Positions 10,061 through 21,383 of a DNA stretch of 64,000 nt are shown one piece after another. The notes under the pieces are model-generated. The model was given only the letters and a program-made list of their open reading frames with translations. It did not search any database and was not told where the DNA came from. The DNA lies in the NCBI RefSeq assembly GCF_040954645.1, contig NC_092809.1:68027141-68091140 (forward strand), read 5' to 3'. The position numbers and the translations under genes are program-made. Source of the stretch: Diabrotica undecimpunctata. Taxonomy: Eukaryota; Arthropoda; Insecta; Coleoptera; Chrysomelidae. Within the stretch, counting starts at the first letter, position 1, and the number at the start of each line of letters is the position of its first letter.

Positions 10061-11456
10061 TGTTATGATGTGTTGTTTGTTTGAATGATGAGCAATGAGT
10101 ATTTTTAATAATATAATATATAGGGTTTTTATCGCGGTTCTCAAAGAATTAGTTTGTAAGTACTTTTTTAAATTATCTTTATTATAACTACTATGAAACA
10201 CACATATATATATCTAACCTAGCCAATGTAAATTTAAAATAAACTATCTTTAAATTAAAATTCTTATGAAACTAATTAAATTCTATAGACAATGTAAAAT
10301 TTAAACAAACTATCTTCAAAATTGAAATTGTTATGACACTAACTAAATTATATTAACAAAATTTTGTACCTTTCTTTCACTGAATGCCTAAATGAACTGT
10401 TTTCCACTATATAGATTCTAATCACCACTGAATGTCTTCGTGCTTCGGTTATCCTTGTTTTTGTGAAATTACTTTTTCCAATTATCAGCTTCTACCAATT
10501 TAAGATAAATTTTTCTTCACCAGCATTTATAAACCACCAAGCAAACCAGCAAACAGCATTTATATTTATTCTTCTTTTCAATATACCAATATCCAATTAT
10601 TATAAGTTGATTTATGCTAATCTCCAATCATAATATAATTTAATTTCTTCCAATATCCAACCAATATTCTTCTAATATACTTTTTTAATCTTCAATAATT
10701 ATTTGTGTATAATTATAAATGGGCATTAAAAATATATGCATAATTTTTAATCTTCATTTAACTCACTATATTAAACAATTGGACTATTTGTAACTGATTC
10801 ACTGACTCCAACTAACTTTCATATTTCTTACTAAACTGCCTGACTGACTTTCTAAAAACTGTCTGACTGACTGACTTAAAACTGCTATCTTGAATCCAAA
10901 TCACGGGTATTTATATCTTTTCAATCTTCCAGAACCATCTGGTAAGAAATCATGTTCGATTTAGTTCTATTTCTTCTATATGAATGTTCTCGAAAAAAGT
11001 ATCTGTTCGATCCACCGACATAATCATTATTCCAGAATGTTCCAACATAAACAAAGGTCAAATTCTGCATTCTGGAGAATTCGTTCATGTTCTATTGATA
11101 ATTTTGTTGACATTTAGGCTTTTCAGATCAGAATAAACACTTAAATCAGTAAATATATATAAATTAAACATTTTAAACTAACATTATTATTATAACCCCA
11201 CTTAAATTCGTAAATATTCTTAAACGTCACTTCAGAGTATGTATATCTGGTTGCCTAGTCACATGGCTCACTTAAATATATCTACAACATCATAATTACT
11301 AAAAAAAATACTTTTTATATGCTAACTTCTTAAAAATGCCCTCACATAAATAATATTTTTATAAAATTCTCTAGTATATAACTTATTAAAATACCAACTA
11401 CTTTTTATATCTAATATTATCTAGTATACAAACTTATAAATTATTTTCTATAAACC
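10061..11456 (-). repeat. 5' LTR of gypsy copy A
   Basis: Homologous along its length with the two LTRs of copy B (34261-35681 and 38443-39828). It starts TGTTATGATG on the plus strand, next to the primer-binding site. Its outer end is placed near 11456 by the extent of similarity to 34261-35681, just before the (TA)n tract. The LTR should hold promoter and polyadenylation signals, which I could not place. Confidence 0.75.
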
Positions 11457-11466
11457 CTAATCGTAT

Positions 11467-11468
<2 letters not shown>

Positions 11469-11557
<89 letters not shown>
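11469..11557. repeat. (TA)n microsatellite, about 89 bp
   Basis: Perfect alternating AT directly between the outer edge of the gypsy LTR and the 3' end of an antisense RTE fragment. It may have grown from the 3' tail of that fragment. Confidence 0.97.
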
Positions 11558-11559
<2 letters not shown>

Positions 11560-12070
11560 TCGGTATAAAACGTTCTCCTACGTCTTCCGATACCCAGTTG
11601 CCACTCTTCTCGATTTCTCGATTCATCCATAAGTCTACTTCTATGTCTTTGTCTTTCATTTCTCGATTTATGCCTTCTCTCCAACTAAGGCGGAGTCTTC
11701 CTCCTTTTTTTTTCTACCGTGAGGGGTCCACATTAAGACTTGTTTTGGGAGACGTTCTTCAGACATTCCTTGTACATGACTGTACCATCTGAGTTGTTGG
11801 GTACCAATATCGTCTACTATTGTATGTTTTACTATCATAATTTCTCTTATTATGTTATTCGTTGCTCTTTCTTGTCTAGATTGTCAGCTGAACGTCTCCA
11901 GAAATCCATTTCCATTGCCTCAAGCTTTCTCTTGTATCTTTCCTTTATTTGCCATACTTCACTACTGTAGGTAATTATAGTTTTAATGATTGTGTTATAT
12001 ATCTTGTGCTTGTTATTATTAGAGATTGATTGATCCCAAAGGATACTATTGAGAAGGGAAATTGCTTTTC
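11558..12070 (-). mobile_element. RTE-like non-LTR retrotransposon, 3' fragment
   Basis: Minus-strand translation from about 12050 gives ILWDQSI, then IYNTI-KTIITYSSEVWQ and AMEMDFWRRSAD, and finishes near 11560 with [14 protein letters not shown]. These are the order and motifs of the C-terminal part of insect RTE-type ORF2 proteins. Frameshifts interrupt it near 11690 and 11850. The RT active site lies in the missing 5' part. Confidence 0.7.
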
Positions 12071-13435
12071 TTTATATTGGATAGTTAACCATTTTTAAAT
12101 GCACAATACTCCGAACCCAGCTTATGACAATAATAACGACTAGAAAATCAACATGATTATAATTACTAGAAAAACTACATTTTGGACGGGTAAAAAAAAT
12201 GAACCATGTAATTAAATACGAGGCACGAGAATATTCTTCAGCAATACTACAATAAATGTTGACGGTTACTATAAAATTCATGTCACGACAGAACAGAATC
12301 GTCATAAAAAGGCAGAATAAAAAGAATTTGCAGTGTAAAAAATTTGTTTCCATTGGTTTTTCGAAGCAATATTTCATACGTAATTAAATCATTTAAACAT
12401 TTTAAGATTCTCTTCCTTTTTATTTAAAACATAAATTCTTGTTCCCAGCCAGATATTTTATCCTATTTCCTTTTCATATCAGTCCAGCTGGCGTTACTAT
12501 ACATTATTATGACTTTTAAAAATCAAAACCACTTAGATGCAACTCTTTAAATCCACTTAATAAAGACAACTATCACTTTTAATTTTAAACACATGCCGCC
12601 ATTAAGTAGATCCTCCCTAGTTTCCATCTGAAGATATTAACAGCTTGAACAGTTTCGAGAAGAACAGTTGTAAATGCGTTTATCACCCCTCAGGGAAGTA
12701 GACACATTATCAGCAGAGGTTTAAGGATACGCACTTGTCACATAATTTAATAGTAAGTTTGAAACTATCACATTAATGTTAAAATGTGCTAATGTTTCCA
12801 CCTACTTGTGTGGTGTTTGAACTTCATAAAATATGTATTATTGTGTGAAAGTATAACATGATGAACTGTATCTGGTGTTGATGAATATACAATAATAAAA
12901 AGGTAAACTGTAAGTGATTTATGGGAGATTCATATAAAATTCAATACAGATTACCGAAGAAATATATTGAAGTTCTAATAAGTAAAAAAATCTCTTGAAC
13001 AAACTTTAAAAATAACACGAAGGAAGTAAATATAGATTTCACCATAACGAATAGATGAATCAGCAGAAAGAAATAGATAAAGAAATATAATATGTTATTT
13101 TATTTAATATTGTAAATTGCTGAATTGCTAGTAAAACATATTAAAATTATTTTTTTTTTTAAAGACAAAAAGGCTATACTTATAAAAGTATAACAAAGTT
13201 AAAATCAATATAATTTTTTTCTGTTTTTTTTTAAATGGACGTCACTAGTGAGGAGAGTAGGCAGATTGAGACCCGAAACTCGAACGGAACCATATTATCT
13301 CTCTTGATAATGGCTCCAACTCTCAGCGCGGTTCATTCCGAGAACTTAGTAGTTTTCATACCAGAAACTCAGAAATCAAGAGCTACGAAATTAAAAAAAA
13401 CACGTCAATTTGTATTGAGTGGGGGCAAATTTTTG
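12071..13435. other. No gene recognised
   Basis: AT-rich sequence with short open frames that show no family resemblance, including 13235-13633 on the plus strand, which overlaps the repeat at 13436. Nothing else supportable was seen. Confidence 0.5.
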
Positions 13436-13672
13436 TGCAAAATTTATGCCTTCAAATGTAACCCCCTGCTGCTCCGCATCAACCCCAGTTTTTTTTTAAA
13501 TAGTAAGTGTGGTCGAGTAGCAATCATTTTGAAAGGTATTTTCTTTATCTACACGACGATTTTTTTTTTAATTTACGACATAACTTTGAAAATAATTTTG
13601 GATTTAACTAATTTATCAGTTGAGCATCAGTAATAACAAAAAACATAAAATTTCATCAAAATAACCAATTAT
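13436..13672 (+). repeat. Dispersed repeat, copy 1 (inverted relative to 21545-21786)
   Basis: A block of about 240 bp containing ttcaaatgtaacccc and gcatcaacccc followed by a T-run matches the reverse complement of 21545-21786 along its whole length with scattered differences. Its class is unknown; proximity to DDE transposase scraps suggests a transposon end or a MITE. Confidence 0.75.
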
Positions 13673-13764
13673 ATCACATAATGACGGTATTAGATTTTTG
13701 TTTTGATACAGGGCAGCGACAGCCGCTGATACGTATTTCGACAGCGACTATTTCGTATAAATTG

Positions 13765-13870
13765 AGTTTCCAACAAGACAGGGCACCCCCATATTATAAT
13801 ATACGCGTAAGACAATTTTTGAATCAAGTCTTTGATTCGATTCTTGCGACTTTAGGAAATCGCAAATTTT
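13765..13870 (+). pseudogene. DDE transposase fragment (mariner/IS630-like)
   Basis: The open frame includes FQQDRAPPYYNIRVRQFLNQ, which resembles the second-aspartate motif (FQQDGAPPHY type) of insect IS630/mariner-like transposases. Only about 35 residues are recognisable. A 40-bp core of it (13797-13836) is present in inverted orientation at 14201-14240, so two related fragments lie head to head. Confidence 0.55.
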
Positions 13871-14039
13871 AGGAAACACAGTGGTAAAAATTTGAATTCG
13901 GTTTCGCTAGGTAGAAATCGTTTGATTTCTCTTTTTGTTAACCAATTATATGTTAAAAATGACCTCCTATGATCTTTATACAATAATACAGTCTGTTTTT
14001 AAAGCCTTTTTGAATATCTGCAAAGTACACCTATAAAAA

Positions 14040-14446
14040 TAGGTATCAATAATCTGCATTCTGTCACAATTCTTTGTCGCGACTTTGCAAGCAGGCAGAG
14101 TTGCGTATATTTTTTAATTTTAGGTATCCCCATAAAAAAAAATTCAAAAGCGAAAGATCCGGTGATCTTGCCAGCCACTCCATTGAACCCCTTGTACTGG
14201 AAAACGTTGATTCAAAAATTGTCTTACGCGTATATTTTTATACTCTAAAAGATTATTGTCAAAATCCAATGTGTAAGTGATCAGCGGATTAATAACGTCT
14301 TCTAACCAATTTAAATTTGTTGTTCCGTTGATATTTCCTTTAAGGCATAATGGTCCAATAATGTGATGTCCTAAAATGCCAACTCTTGAATAAATGAGGA
14401 TTACTGTTACTCCAATAAGGACAATTATGTCTATTAACTTAACCAT
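14040..14446 (-). pseudogene. DDE transposase fragment, opposite orientation
   Basis: Minus-strand translation gives GHHIIGPLCLKGNINGT, then YKNIRVRQFLNQRFP and, after stops, a degraded equivalent of the DFFLWG-LK-VYATLP block. This is the catalytic half of an insect mariner/IS630-like transposase. The HDG/QDG aspartate motif is eroded (LLEYKN) and several stops are present, so the gene is dead. It shares a core with the plus-strand fragment at 13765-13870. Confidence 0.6.
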
Positions 14447-14477
14447 TTTTACTAAAATGTAAATTGGAGCTGAAAGG

Positions 14478-14580
14478 TCAAATAATACAACAAGTGATGG
14501 AGTTTAAATATCTAGACATCACATTATCTAGCTTCGGAAAGCTCGAAACTGAAGTGGAAAATCGAGTGAATAGAGCAAAC
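14478..14580 (+). mobile_element. Non-LTR retrotransposon, left half of a split copy
   Basis: Reads EFKYLDITLSSFGKLE and ends in NRVNRAN, the segment after the RT palm in RTE-like ORF2 proteins. The continuation lies at 16821, after an inserted RTE element. The five bases CAAAC at 14576-14580 are duplicated at 16816-16820. Confidence 0.7.
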
Positions 14581-16815
14581 CACCTTTAAGAAGTACATAC
14601 AATCTAGGAAAACATACCCTGGAGCTAATATACATAGCGATCACAATCCAGTTATAATGGATTTTAGTTTAAAAAGATTTCTCAAAGTCAAAAAGAAAAC
14701 AGTGACAAGAAAAATAGACATCTCACAACTGAAGAACCCTGAACAGAACAATGAAATAAGTATCAAGCTTGAGGAAGAAATAAAAACGATCGAAAACTTG
14801 GTACAGACAGACATTGATGTAACATAGACTGCTCTAAAAACAAAAATAACAAATATACAAGAAGAAGACATCGAGTTTATAAAACACAACAAAAAACAAG
14901 AATGGATAACGAAAGAGATCATGGACCTCATGGACGTAAGACTAAAACATAAAAAAAATCCAATAGAATACAAGCAAATCAACAAAATCATTAGAAAAAT
15001 GTACAGGGAGGCGAAAGAAAACTGGATGTCAACAAAATGCCTAGAACTCGAACAACTTCAGGAAAAATACGACACCTTTAATATTCATAAAAAAGTAAAA
15101 GAAATGACAGGTAGACACAAAAAGAGACAAGTAACAATATTAAAAAATGATAATAACGAAATAAATATGGGTACAAAAGACAAACTAGACATATGGAAAG
15201 AATACATACAAACTCTTTTTGACGACGATAGACCTTGTTTTCCAGCATGCACAGATAATCGAATAAATGAAAAAGGCTCAGAAATAACCAAAGAAGAAGT
15301 GATTCACGCATTAAAATCTCAGAAAGATGGAAAAGCCACCGGTCCAGACAATATCAATGTCGAAATTCTAAAACTAATTGCAGATAACGAAAGTAAAAGC
15401 CTAGATTTAATAACAGCACTATTAAATAAGATATATGACACAGGTAAAATATCAACAGACTGGCTAAAATCAACATTTGTAGCATTACCAAAAAATCGAA
15501 TTCCTCACAATGCGATGATTATCGAATATTAAGCTTGATCTCTCATGTCCTTAAAACTTTTCTCAGAATTATCCATACACGAATTTACAAGAAGTACGAG
15601 TTCCAGATGAGTGACACTCAATTCGGATTTCGAAACGGATTGGAAACACGAGAGGCTCTTTTTGCTTTAAATGTGTTAACGCAACGATGCAGAGACATGA
15701 ATGTAGATGTATATGCATGTTTTATTGACTATCGAAAAGCATTTGACTGCGTTAACCATCAAAAGTTGATCGAGATTCTGAGAACAAATGGAGTTGACGA
15801 ACAAGACTTGCGAATTATCTCAGAACTATACTGGCACCAAACGGCAACAATTGAAATAGAGCACACAACATCTGAATACATACAAATCCGACGAGGAGTG
15901 AGACAGGGTTGCGTCTTATCACCGCTACTGTTTAATTTGTATTCGGATTCTATATTTAGAGAAGGATTAGACGAGGTCCAAGGCGGAATTAAGATTAACG
16001 GAATCAGCATAGACAACATCAGATATGCTGATGATACCGTCTTAATAGCAAGCAACGCACAAGAACTACAAAATATAATAAATGCGGTAGTTCACCACAG
16101 AGAAATGTTCGGTTTACATCTAAACGTTTCCAAGACTAAAACTTTAGTATTTTCAAAGACACCAATAAACGTACAGGTGTATGCCAAGGGTCAAATAATA
16201 GAACAGGTAAATTCCATAAAATATTTGGGAGCAAATATCAATAGTCAGTGTAGTCCAAAAAAATGAAATCCTATCAAGAATAGAACAAGCAAGGAAAACA
16301 TTCATGAGCATAAAAACATTTTTTACAAGATCAGACCTTAGTCTACAGCTTAGAATCCGAATGATCAGATGTTACGTTTTTTCCGTCTTACTGTATGGCT
16401 GTGAAAGTTGGACAATAGACTCTGAAATAGAAAAAAGAATAGATGCCTTTGAGATGTATATATTATATACAGACGAATGTTGAGAATTCCATGGGTACAA
16501 AGAGTTACTAATGTTGAGGTAATTCGTCACATGTGTAAACAAAAAGAATTACTAAGAATAATTAAAGAGAGGAAAATGCAATACTTGGGTCATGTGTTAA
16601 GAGGCGAAAGATATAAATTACTTCAAGTTATACTGGAAGGAAAAGTACAGGGCAAAAGATCAGTAGGAAGACGCCAGAACTCGTGGCTGAAAGACCTGAG
16701 GAGATGGTTCGACCGCTCATCCGCAGAAATCTTTCGCGCAGCAGTTTCCAAAACTACAATTGCCATTTGGATCGCCAACCCTCGAAAGGAGACGGCGCCA
16801 TGAGAAGAAGAAGAA
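14581..16815 (+). mobile_element. RTE-clade retrotransposon, 5'-truncated, inserted into another non-LTR element
   Basis: The insertion starts inside the endonuclease domain (TYPGANIHSDHNPVIMDF, the SDH catalytic end of an EEP endonuclease, at about 14607-14660). It continues through linker and RT in broken frames and ends in gaagaagaagaa at 16804-16815. CAAAC flanks it on both sides. Internal damage includes a stop at 14825, a frame break at 15532 and an eroded region at 16260-16480. The 5' truncation, short microsatellite tail and flanking duplication are the marks of target-primed reverse transcription. Confidence 0.85.
14640..16801 (+). pseudogene. RTE ORF2 relic: endonuclease end, linker, reverse transcriptase, C-terminal tail
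   Basis: Four open pieces follow each other: 14921-15532 (linker and RT N-terminus, with KDGKATGPDNINVEILK and STFVALPK), 15535-16266 (FIDYRKAFDCVNHQKL, RQGCVLSPLLFNLYS and RYADDTVLIAS with catalytic YADD, then KYLGANINSQ), an eroded stretch with CYVFSVLLYGCESW, and 16477-16801 (RMLRIPWVQRVTN, QYLGHVLRG, GRRQ-SWLKDLRRW). The motif order and the WVQRVTN-type tail are those of the RTE/BovB clade. The protein would nick DNA and copy the element RNA onto the target, but frame breaks make this copy inactive. Confidence 0.85.
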
Positions 16816-16820
16816 CAAAC

Positions 16821-17262
16821 AGAGCAGGCTGCCTAAATGAACCAATGTTGAGAAATAAAAATATCGGGAAAGAAATGAGGCAGAAAGGCAAAAGTCATCA
16901 GACCAATAATGACATACGCTGCAAAAACAAGACCTGGCACAGCGAGGACAAACAGGATGTTAAAAAGAGCAGAGATAAAAAAAAATTGATGGTAAGACAC
17001 TATGGGACAAAGCTAGAAGTACATATATACGACGTAAATGCAAGGTGGAGAACATCAAAAACTGGGTAAGAAATAATAGAGTAGAATAGAACGATCATAT
17101 AAGCCGAATGACAACAAATAGAGTATAAAGACGGCAAGAGATGGTTCCCCAATAGGAACACAATCGATAGAAAGACCACGAAAATAATGGAACGACAACT
17201 TACTGGAGGCACATTAAAAAACAAACAGAGTCATGTCTATATAAAAAAAAGAAGAAGAAGAA
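16821..17262 (+). mobile_element. Non-LTR retrotransposon, right half of the split copy
   Basis: Starts with agagcaggctgcctaaatga, continuing the protein interrupted at 14580 (AGCLNE), then KVIRPIMTYAAKTRPGT, DGKTLWDK and NWVRNN, the C-terminal region of an RTE-like ORF2. It ends in (A)n-gaagaagaagaa at 17242-17262, its own 3' tail. Frames are broken. Confidence 0.75.
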
Positions 17263-17281
17263 CTTCTACATTTAACATTAA

Positions 17282-18991
17282 AGTACACTAGTCGGAAAAA
17301 CACGTATTTATGATTTCATTAAATTCTTCACTCAATTAAAAGCACTTCAACGAAATAAGACAGAGAAAACCCAGATCGGCAAAATTAGTGAAAACGAGTG
17401 GCAAGAATACTACGTAGAACTACTTACAGAAAACCGTCCCCAATTTCAGGAAGAGAATATAGAACATGCAGGAAATGGGGCATACGACCAGATAGAAATA
17501 AGCCTGGCAGAAGTTAAGAGAGCAATCAAGACATTGAAGAACAAAAAAGCCAAAGGACCCGGAGGAATACCAAACGAACTAATTAAAAACGGAACGGAAA
17601 AGTTATTCCGCATGCTACATAGAATGTTCGAAAGAGGACTAAATGGAAAAGAAATACCTGCGGAATGGACACAAGCATACATCACATCCATACATAAGAA
17701 AGGAAACAGGAAAAAATGTGAAAACTATAGAGGAATTAGTATAATATCGTCGGTAGGTAGACTTTACGGGAAAATTATTAAAGAAAAACTAGAAACTGAA
17801 ATAATAGGAAAAATTGGAGAAGACCAAGCATGGTTCACAGTAGGAAAATCATGCCTAGATCATACGTACACATTAGAACAACTGATAGAGAAGAAAATGG
17901 CAAAAGGTAGACCGGTCCATCTGGCCTGTGTTGATCTAAAGAAAGCATATGACTCAATACCTAGAGTCAAATTATGGGAAGCAATGAATGATCTCGGAAT
18001 CCGACAAACACTAATAAAAGCAGTTAAAGCACTATACAAAGAAAACAAAGTAGCTATTAAATGTGGAAATAAAGCCTACAATCCATTTAAGACGACAAAA
18101 GGACTTCTACAAGGCTGTGCTACGTCCCCTACTCTGTTTAAAATATTCTTGGAAAAGACACTCAAACCATGGAGGAGAAAGTGCGAAGGAATGTGCATAC
18201 CAGTAAGAGACGAATACCTATACACCTTAAGTTTTGCCGACGATCAAGTAGTCATCGCACAAGATGAAGAAGATCTCAGCTTTATGCTCAGAAAACTAGA
18301 AGAAGAATATAAAAACAACGGAATGGAAATAAACTTAGAGAAAACCGAATACCTAACAACAGAAAACAAGGATATGAGAAACCTAGAGATAGACGAGGGA
18401 AGACAAATAAATGGAACAGATAAATTCAAGTTTTTAGGAACCATAATATCGAACCAGGGAACAACAGAAGAAGATATAAACAACAGACTGAGACAAACAA
18501 GAAACTGTATAAGACAACTAAACTCAGTGTTGTGGGATAAGAACATTACGATAAAGACAAAAAAGAGAATATATAACACCCTGACAAGAAGTATCCTGAC
18601 ATATGGGTCCGAAAACTGGACAATAAACAAGAGAAATAGAGGTAGAATAAGAGCAGTAGAAATGTAGTTCCTGAGGAGAAGCTGTAGACTTACAAAAAGA
18701 GACAGAATTGAAAACGCAGAGATTAGGCGGAGAATGGGAGTGCAATCAGACATAATCGACTATATAGAGGAGAAGAGACTATCCTGGTACGGCCACGTCA
18801 GAAGAGCGGACAGAGGACGCTGGATAAACAAAATCACAGAATGGAGCCCGATTGGAAGAAGAAAGAGAGGAAGACCCCGAAGGTCATTCAGAGATGAAAT
18901 CGACGAGGCTATGGAGAAAAGAACCCTGCGAGATGGAGACTGGAATGACAGGGAAAATTGGAGAAAATGGTTGAGTGAAGGAAGACAGTGA
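17282..18991 (+). pseudogene. Non-LTR reverse transcriptase, nearly open, one stop codon
   Basis: From 17282 one frame stays open for 461 codons to a TAG at 18665-18667, then continues in the same frame to 18991. Motifs in order are KNKKAKGPGGIPNELIKNG, YRGISIISSVGRLYGK, CVDLKKAYDSIPR (palm aspartate), GLLQGCATSPTLFKIF, LSFADDQVVIAQ (catalytic FADD at residues 318-321), FKFLGTIIS, ITYG-like SENW, FLRRSCR, WYGHVRRAD and GRPRRSFRDEIDEA. Only one nonsense change separates this piece from a full C-terminal ORF2. The endonuclease is missing. The clade is RTE-like by its tail; relatives such as Proto2 are possible. Confidence 0.8.
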
Positions 18992-19027
18992 AAACTGTGG
19001 AAATCCTTAGTAGTAGTAGTAGTAGTA
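17282..19027 (+). mobile_element. Non-LTR retrotransposon with (TAG)n 3' tail, 5'-truncated
   Basis: The element comprises the reverse transcriptase described at 17282-18991, a 16-bp 3' UTR, and a microsatellite tail of TAG repeats at 19008-19027. Short 3' tandem tails of this kind are characteristic of RTE-type elements. It starts 20 bp after the (GAA)n tail of the preceding element. Confidence 0.8.
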
Positions 19028-19029
19028 AA

Positions 19030-19400
19030 TTCTTCACAAAATTCACAAAATTGAAGCCGAGGATCAGGTTTATCTTCGTATAATTAATAAATTAATCCTA
19101 TGTCGTAAGTGTGAAATTTATAGAATTTTATAATTTGATAAACACTAGATGTTGATACACCAGATGCACCAAATAGTTGTCTGATAGACTGTCCTTTATC
19201 CATTTGTAAATGACCCAATACCGCCACTTGAACTGCTTCATTTCGCACTCGACGGCCTACTTCGTGCTTTGTGTTGTTAACGTCGCCTGTAGCTTCAAAG
19301 TTATCAGTTAAATGTTTAACGTATTGGTGACTTACGTTTTTTTATGGGTGGTCCGTATTAAAGATCCTTGCCGTAGCCTTAGCACACTGATTATTTGTGT
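19030..19400 (-). pseudogene. DDE transposase N-terminal (helix-turn-helix) fragment
   Basis: Minus-strand translation gives HLTDNFEATGDVNN, then VGRRVRNEAVQVAVLGHL, SIRQLFGASGVSTSSVYQII and KFH-Y-I with DPRLQFCEF. This is the DNA-binding half of an insect mariner/IS630-like transposase. A frame break and stop lie near 19090. It may be the missing N-terminal half of the family seen at 14.0-14.4 or 23.5-24.0 kb. Confidence 0.6.
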
Positions 19401-20110
19401 ACACGTAAACTCATCACCAATTAGCATAAATGCCCAGGTAGATAATACAAACTTATTACCGTAATAATAGTAGGGATTTCAAAATAGATTCAGAGAGATT
19501 TGCAAACTGATCAGTGGCCTACCTGCACCCCATGGCAGGTAATTGATTGCAAACCACTAAGGTTTGCTAATTTGAAAAAATCATCCAATGCAAATAAAAT
19601 ATCGAAGTTGGGGACTATTTCAGATATAACCGGAAATTGCACATGTTCACAAATATTTTCATTAAAAAGTTTACTATTAAAAACCTATACAGCTGACTAT
19701 CTGTTTAGATTAGCAGACATATCTAATACGCCACTCACCGGGAGACAACCCGATATAAATATATCAGGTAAATGTAAATTTAAATATGAAGCAAGTCACT
19801 TAAAATAATTTCTGAATTTAAGAAATTAACCAGAAATGTAACAGGTAAAATTGGCGCAAAAATACTGGTGATGAATTTAGCGATCTCTAAAGGATGCTGG
19901 TGATCAATTTGCTATATCTCAGATGGTCTAATAATTTTATTGGGGACTTTAAATTGATGGGTTCGTACACGTCTGATTATTTCTTCACTAGAATATCACT
20001 TTTTTGTCAGCCTTTACATTAATATCTCTGATTAATTAGTCGTTGACAAATCTCAAATCAAAGTAACCTGATAAACACTAGATAATATAAGATAGATAAA
20101 TAGGATTCAA
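19401..20110. other. No gene recognised
   Basis: An open frame of 102 codons at 19500-19808 (plus strand) has no recognisable domain and no clear conservation signature. The rest is AT-rich and unassigned. Confidence 0.45.
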
Positions 20111-20112
20111 TA

Positions 20113-20145
20113 ACGTATGGTCCTAAAGTTTTGGGAAAAATTTCA
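20113..20145 (+). repeat. Left terminal inverted repeat of the DD37E transposon
   Basis: Thirty-three bases identical to the reverse complement of 21384-21416, preceded by TA. Confidence 0.95.
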
Positions 20146-20260
20146 CCTGCTCTGATTGAGAAGCAAAATGCATTTAACAAAGAAGGCCATGAAATTGAAA
20201 TGTCATCAGTTATTGACATTGAATAAACAAAGCAGAATATTTTGGTTTGTGGTCTGCAAA

Positions 20261-21298
20261 ATGTCTTATAAAATTGATATTCGTCGAGGTGTTTATAATA
20301 TGGTTGGGCGAATGTCGAAACGAGATATTGTTAATATTTATCGAGATCAAAACATAAGCAAATCGACAATTTATCGCACAATCAGAGAATGTGAAGAAGG
20401 GATACCATGTGTTAACTTGCGTAAAAGTGGCCGACCGCGGATTTTGAATTTGAACCATATAAGAGAGGCAAGACTGATTGAAGCAGCTAATAACAAAATT
20501 GGGGTCTCACAGCGAAAACTGGCCAGAAGATTTCATGTTGGAAAGACTACAGTATACAGGACCCTATCTAGTGACAATAATTATCTACCGGAAAAGAAGG
20601 AAAGCTCCAAAATACACAGAGGATCAATTAGAGAGAATTCCGAGATATTGCCGTGCTTAACGCGAGTGCATTTCGTCAACAAGTTGATCGTGATGGACAA
20701 TGAAAAATATTTTACTTTGTCCAACTCTGAGATGAAGAGTAACGATGGGTTTTACACGAACGATTACGAAAATGTACCTGATGAAATAAAATTCAAAAGT
20801 AAGAAAAAATTTGATGACAAAATTTTGGTATGGTGTGCAATTTCTTAGGCTGGCTTTATCTCAGAGCCCTACATTGGTGTTGTTCGAGGCGAAGCCTTAA
20901 ACGCAAATATTTATATTCAAAGATGTCTCTCTAAATTGCTTCAGTTTGTGAACACATATCATGCAAATGATCAAATAGTCTTTTGGCCAGATCTTGCTTC
21001 ATGTCATTACGCGAGGATCACAAGGGACTGGTACGAAACTAACAACATTACCTTTGTACCGAAAGCAGATAATCCCACCAACCTACCTCAGGCTCGTCCA
21101 ATTGAAGAGTTCTGGGCAATATTAAGTCGGAAAGTCTATAATAAAGGATGGGAAGCACAAAATCAGGAACAGTTAAGACGCCGCATATATACAAAAATTA
21201 GAGAAATTGACGCCGAGGTCGTCCAAAGGATGATGCAACGTGTCAGGGGAATTATTAGGCAAATCGAAAATAATGGTCCCTTGTCTGTCATTTAAATT
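20261..21298 (+). pseudogene. Tc1/mariner transposase, DD37E, with one stop and two compensating frameshifts
   Basis: The likely start is the Met at 20261 (MSYKIDIRRGVYNMV). The N-terminal half has paired helix-turn-helix motifs (SKRDIVNIYRDQNISKSTIY; GVSQRKLARRFHVGKTTVYR). Between about 20590 and 20655 the expected RRKAPKYTE-like segment lies in another frame, implying two compensating indels. Catalytic residues are the D of IVMDNEKYF, the D of FWPDLASCHYA and the E of PIEEFW, with 37 residues between the last two. A TAG at 20846-20848 interrupts the frame before AGFISEPYIG, which then runs on to 21295 in the same frame. The enzyme would bind the TIRs and cut and paste the element; this copy cannot make it. 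Confidence 0.88.
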
Positions 21299-21383
21299 TT
21301 GATTTATAATAAGGATAGTTAAGTTAAATTGTTCGATAATTTAATAAAAATATAAGATTATTGTGGTCAGAGTTATATGCTTT

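Larger units (their letters stand above)
6696..11456 (-). mobile_element. Ty3/gypsy LTR retrotransposon, copy A, 3'-truncated
   Basis: In minus-strand order this element has a 5' LTR (10061-11456), a primer-binding site (10040-10057), gag (9917-8255, broken), and a protease-reverse transcriptase frame ending at 6696. RNase H, integrase and the 3' LTR are missing, so the copy is cut inside pol. It is the same family as copy B at 34.3-39.8 kb. The LTR family begins TGTT and ends AACA when read on the plus strand. The outer boundary of the LTR is approximate and abuts a (TA)n tract. Confidence 0.85.

Noticed and set aside
13235..13633. A host protein of 132 aa
   Set aside because: The frame overlaps a dispersed repeat shared with 21.5 kb and shows no domain.
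19500..19808. A host protein of 102 aa
   Set aside because: No recognisable domain, no promoter or splice context; kept only as unassigned sequence.
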